This document shows positions 59,504 through 64,000 of a stretch of 64,000 nucleotides of DNA, in pieces. This DNA is from Dipteronia dyeriana (taxonomy: Eukaryota; Streptophyta; Magnoliopsida; Sapindales; Sapindaceae). A program made the translations under genes and the position numbers. The stretch is taken from positions 96,223,891 through 96,287,890 of the forward strand of contig CM065298.1 of assembly GCA_032871835.1 (NCBI GenBank). The letters run 5' to 3'. Numbering within the stretch: position 1 is the first letter of the stretch; every line of letters begins with the position of its first letter. The notes under the pieces are model-generated. The model made no database searches, was not told the DNA's origin, and worked only from the letters and a program-made list of their open reading frames with translations.

Positions 59504-61120
59504 TGACATGACCCACCCCGACTCCTCTCTTGAGTACTGGGGAGACCCTGTGGGCTGAGCTTTTACTAGCATGATAAAAGAACTTTCTACTAAAATTTCC
59601 ATAGTAAATACTTCGCTTTTAAAACATAAATAAATGCAAGGAAAATATTGGAGAGTACAAAATGTACATAATTGCAATTTCTTTTCATATTTTCGTTCGT
59701 TACAAAAAGTTTGTCAACAATGATCGATCGGACCAAAAAACGACCACTTTAAAAACTAAGTAACCAGTCCATCCCGAGTGGGAATCCGAACAGGCCGAGT
59801 AGACCGAATAGGCAATGTGGGCTGAGTAGGTCAAGTGGGCCGAGTAGAAATCCGACCATGTTCTGACCATACCAATCATCCCGACTGTGCCTACCGTTCC
59901 GACCATACCTACCGTCCCGACCATGCCGACCTCATATTTCTAAATATGTACATGAAAATTTAAAATGCATGACTTTTATGCTTCATGATGTCATCGAGTG
60001 GCCCACCTCAAAACTTCTGAGTCCGCACAACCGAGCAGCTACCTGGATAAATATTTAAGAGTGAAAGGATGAGCGCTAACGCCCAGTGAGTGAATGAAAA
60101 CTTTTAAAAACACTTTTCTAAACCACTTTACAATAAGCATTCAGTAATACATGGTATAAGATAATATATCTACTTTCGTGCTGAATAAACTGAATGATTC
60201 TCTATGCTGAACAAGAATAAATACTTTATAAAATCTTAATCTGCACCAAATTTGTACCGGAGATATCCTCAATACGTAAGCCGAAATACTTCGGGAAAAC
60301 GCAGAGTCATGAATAACTTCTGGTCATACCCGTGCAGAGCGACTCAATTACTCTTTCTCTGGTCATGCTCGGGCAGAGCGACTCTCTGGTCATACAAGTG
60401 CAGAGCGACTCAATTACTCTTTCTCTGGTCATGCACTTGCAGAGCGACTCATGACATACACGTGTAGAACGGCCATAAAAGCCAACCATAATCATAACTG
60501 GGGAAGGTACATACATGGTGCTTTTATAGAAATCATAATCTCTTCTTGATAATTCATAAAAATAATATACCGATTTTGAATGCTAATATAAGCATAAAAT
60601 ATATACTTTCAGTTCTCTGTATACTCACCATCAATCATAAAAAGCAATAAAAAGCTTAAAATGATTTGCAACAATTAAAGCATAAAACTGTAAACTTGAG
60701 TTAAAAACAAAATTGAAACTTAATTCACTCACAACTTAGAAGTCAAGCTTAATTCAGACTAAATATGCTAGGTTCCCTTCATCTTCTTTCCCTAACAATC
60801 ACAAGATCCAATTAGAAACTGGATATCAAAGAAGAATCAACTGAAATCTATAATCACGAGAGAGAGCTTCACTGACTTCTCATTCTCTTTTCTTTCTTCC
60901 GCTGGATTCTACTGCTTTCTAGCTCTCACAACGTCTGTCCTCTAATATATATACTTTTGGAAGGACACAGCTGAAGTTGTGAGCCAATTAACCAAGCTCA
61001 CAACTGCCTGTCAGCTATACAATTCATTTAGGCTTACTTACATGATGTCTTTTCTGCTTTACGCTTATCCAATTTTTTTATTGGGCCTTTCAATTGGGCC
61101 TGAAAGACATGGGTGTTACA
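59504..61120 (-). repeat. 3' LTR of the second Tekay/Del copy
   Basis: It begins TGACATGACCCACCCCGACT and ends AAGACATGGGTGTTACA on the plus strand, matching the LTRs at 36006 and 42368 throughout. It holds four GTGCAGAGCGACTC-type minisatellite units (60328-60450). Confidence 0.92.
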
Positions 61121-61136
61121 ATTCACCCCTCCATAT

Positions 61137-62312
61137 AAGAATTTCAGTCCTCGAAATTTACTCACTTAACCGAAACAGATGGGGATATTGAGTCCGTATC
61201 TGATCTTCATGTTCCCAAGTCGCCTTTTCCACTGCATGATTTCTCGACAACACTTTTACAAGAGGAATGACCTTTGTACCTAATACTTGTTCCCTTCTAT
61301 ATAGAATCTTAATAGGTTCATCTTCATAAGTTAAATCTTCTCTTAACTTCACTGGTTGCTTGGTTAAAACATACGTAGGGTCGACTATATATTTTCGAAG
61401 CATAGAAACATGAAATACATCATGAATTCTTGAAAGCTCGGAAGGTAAAGCTAAACGGTATGCCACTGCTTCTACTCGGGCAATGATTTCATACAGACCA
61501 ATGTATCGTGGACTTAACTTACCATGTCTTCCAAATCAAAGTTTACCTTTCCGAGGTGAAATTCGTAGGAATACATAGTCACCTACTTTAAATTCAAGTT
61601 CCCTTCTCCGCTTATCTGTATAGCTTTTCTGCCTATCTTGAGCAACCATTAGTCTGTCTCTGATTAATTTAATATTTTCTCCCATACAGAACTTCATAAG
61701 GTGCCATTTCGATGATAGCCTAATAACTGTTATTGTAGGCAAATTCTATCAAAGGTATATGTACATCCCAACTACCTTTGAAATCCATCACACAAGCTCG
61801 AAGCATATCCTCTAATGTCTGAATAGTACGCTCTGATTGGCCGTCAGTCTGCGGGTAAAAAGCAGTACTAAAATGCAATATAGTTTCCAAAGGTTCTTGT
61901 AAACCGGGCCAAAATCTAGATGTAAACAGAGGATCTCTATCTGACACTATGGATACTGGTGCGCCATGAAGACGAAATATTTCATCCACATAAATTTTGG
62001 CTAATCTGTCAAGAGGGTAAGTAATATCGATTGGCAGAAAATGTGCAGACTTTGTAAGTCGATCAACGATCACCCATACACTGTCGTGACCACTCTGACT
62101 ACGAGGGAGTCCTACCAGAAAATCCATGGTAACATGTTCCCATTCCCATTCGGGAATAGTGGTTGTGATAGTCCTGCTGGTTTATGATGTTCTGCCTTGA
62201 CATGCTGACAAATCAAACATTTAGAGACGAATTCTGCAATCTCTCTTTTCATACCTTGCCACCAGTAATGCTCTGTCAAAGTACGATACAGCTTAGTACT
62301 TCCTGGATGCAT
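61137..62312 (-). pseudogene. Integrase of the second Tekay/Del copy, broken
   Basis: Pieces 62312-62112 (zinc-binding CLICQHVKAEH), 62127-61720 (core with DFLVGLPRSQSGHDSVWVIV, SIVSDRDPLFTS and RTIQTLEDML), 61742-61536 and 61466-61158 (chromodomain-like KVIPLVKVLSRN). Compared with the first copy, about 90 bases are missing near 61682, removing the segment after MAPYEALYGRK, and other stops are present. Confidence 0.9.
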
Positions 62313-62315
62313 TGC

Positions 62316-63507
62316 TTAAGTTGAAGAGTGGGTTTCCTCTAAAATTTCATTCTTGAGTTCTTTAATGTTTGGTACGCACAATCTGTTACCTAGAACCAAT
62401 GTACCATCACTTCTCACTACAAAATCAGCTCGTAAGCTTTTCTGCACTTTTCCCTTCAATTTAACTAAATAAGAATCTGGAGTTTGCAATTCCTGTATAC
62501 GATCAATCAAAATAGGTCTAACCTGAAAGGTAGTCATTAATGCTCCACAATCTCGTGCTTCTAGCTTAACTCTCAACATTCTTGATTCAGCTAATAATGG
62601 AAGCTGAAGAAGATTTACCTTCCAATTCATCCTCAAATGAGCCATAGAACTTAAAGACTTTCTACTGAGTGCATCTGCCACCACATTTGCCTTACCAGGA
62701 TGATATTCAATCGTACAGTCATAATCTTTAATTAACTCAATCCATCTTCTTTGTCTTAAATTCAGTTCTTTTTGAGTGAAAAGATATTGTAAGCTTTTAT
62801 GATCTGTATAAATATGACAGGTAACTCCATATAAGTAATGCCTCCAAATTTTCAGTGCAAACACCACTGCAGCAAGCTTTAGATCATGGGTTGGGTAATT
62901 CTTTCCATGCTTATTTAATTGTCTTGATGTATAAGCTATCACTTTCCCATGTTGCATCAAAACACAACCCAAACCATGTTTAGATGCATCACTGTAAACA
63001 GCAAATCCATCACTTCCGGTTGGAAGAGCAAGTATTGGAGCAGAAGTTAATCTCTCATTGAGTTTTTGAAAACTCTTTTCACAAGCTTCTGACCACTCAA
63101 ACTTCACATCCTTTTGAGTCAATCTTGTTAATGGTGTGGCTATTTTAGAAAATCACTCTACAAATCTTCGATAGTAACTTGCTAAACCCAAGAAACTTCT
63201 AATTTCTGTCACACTGATTGGTCGTTCCCAATTCACTATAGCTTCAACCTTTTGAGGATCAACATAAATACCATCACCAGAAATCACATGGCCCAAAAAT
63301 GTAACTCTATCGAGCCAGAATTGACACTTACTAAATTTGGCATAAAATTGATTCTCTCTCAAGACTTGTAGAATAATCTCTAAATGCTCTGTATGCTCTA
63401 CATCATCCTTAGAATAAATCAAAATGTCATCAATGAACACGATAAAAAATTTGTCTAGATAAGGATGAAATACCCTATTCATCAAATCCATAAAAGCTGC
63501 TGGAGCA
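62316..63507 (-). pseudogene. RT end and RNase H of the second Tekay/Del copy, broken and truncated
   Basis: 63491-63153 holds the polymerase site [10 protein letters not shown] and the RT thumb ([15 protein letters not shown]), to a stop at 63152. 63122-62316 (268 codons) is the RNase H region ([37 protein letters not shown]) and the integrase lead-in. RT upstream of [12 protein letters not shown] is absent because of the deletion at about 63508. Confidence 0.92.
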
Positions 63508-63508
63508 T

Positions 63509-64000
63509 CAAACGCCGAGTCATGAATAACTTCTGGTCATACCCGTGCAGAGCGACTCAATTACTCTTTCTCTGGTCATGCTCGGGCAGAGCAACTCTCT
63601 GGTCATACCCGTGCAGAGCGACTCAATTACTCTTTCTCTGGTCATGCTCGGGCAGAGCAACTCTCTGGTCATACAAGTGCAGAGCGACTCAATTACTCTT
63701 TCTCTGGTCATGCACTTGCAGAGCGACTCATGACATACACGTGTAGAACGACCCCAAAAGCTAACCATAATCATAACTGGGGAAGGTACATACATGGTGC
63801 TTTTATAGAAATCATAATCTCTTCTTGATAATTCATAAAAATAATATACCGATTTTGAATGCTAATATAAGCATAAAATATATACTTTCAGTTCTCTGTA
63901 TACTCACCATCAATCATAAAAAGCAATAAAAAGCTTAAAATGATTTGCAACAATTAAAACATAAAACTGTAAACTTGAGTTAAAAACAAAATTGAAACTT
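63509..64000 (-). repeat. Partial 5' LTR of the second Tekay/Del copy, entered by deletion
   Basis: Matches 60297-60720 of the 3' LTR but with six rather than four GTGCAGAGCGACTC-type units (63537-63735). The plus and minus ORFs across it are shadows of the repeats. Confidence 0.88.

Larger units (their letters stand above)
59504..64000 (-). mobile_element. Second Tekay/Del copy, internally deleted, partial
   Basis: Same family and orientation as 36006-44138. A full 3' LTR (59504-61120), a polypurine tract (61121-61136), integrase, RNase H and part of RT are present. At about 63508 RT stops in mid-domain and LTR sequence (from the GAGTCATGAATAACTTCTGG phrase) begins, so the rest of RT, protease, gag, primer site and the start of the 5' LTR are missing. 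The remaining LTR runs off the window. Confidence 0.92.

Noticed and set aside
58507..59516. ORFs of 116 and 157 codons
   Set aside because: His/Pro/Thr- and Ser-rich simple sequence inside an interrupted TIR element, with no splice structure or domain.
63465..63795. Overlapping 60-95-codon ORFs on both strands
   Set aside because: They follow the LTR minisatellite and repeat the same short peptide in each unit; both strands are open only because of the repeat composition.

Overview
This is nuclear DNA from a flowering plant, most likely a eudicot. It is AT-rich, its genes are split by GT-AG introns, and most of it is plant-type transposable elements: Ty3/gypsy elements of the Athila and Tekay/Del types, Mutator-like and hAT-like TIR elements, foldback MITEs and SINE-like repeats. 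No sign of a microbial or organellar genome was seen. The species cannot be named from the sequence.

Layout. 1-8205: minus-strand Athila-type gypsy element with one 5' LTR and decayed gag, protease, RT/RNase H and integrase; its 3' LTR lies left of the window. 8206-19217: gene-free belt of DNA transposons (half-element 8206-9399, TIR candidate 9434-10932, small MITEs, a Mutator-like element at 12197 with a 9-bp target duplication, a TIR element at 16674, a hAT-like element at 18215). 20017-23205: complete seven-exon fructokinase gene. 24203-25089: Mutator-like foldback element. 25325-28493: complete seven-exon gene for a RAB6-interacting-golgin-like (DUF662) coiled-coil protein. 29169-34285: intergenic DNA with a 412-bp tandem duplication, hAT-like fragments and a palindrome-rich element. 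36006-44138: complete but decayed Tekay/Del chromovirus with both LTRs and a TTTAA target duplication. 44998-47718: four-exon gene for a TRM/LONGIFOLIA-type protein (DUF4378). 48241-52352: AT-rich, gene-free. 52353-59503: nested and adjacent DNA transposons, including a second, expanded copy of the palindrome-rich element. 59504-64000: a second Tekay/Del copy, internally deleted and cut by the right window edge.

The three host genes are on the plus strand and do not form a functional cluster: fructokinase is cytosolic sugar metabolism, the golgin-like protein belongs to a family linked to Golgi trafficking and microtubules, and the TRM-type protein belongs to a family that recruits TON1 to cortical microtubules. 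No undescribed multi-gene system was found. The most unusual structure is the tandem array of palindromic units (about 18-20 bp each) in the element at 57335-58293, of which a shorter inverted relative lies at 33683-34285. Next are the nested TIR elements with readable target duplications, and the recurrence in several elements of a CT-rich leader followed by a G/T-rich gene-like stretch.
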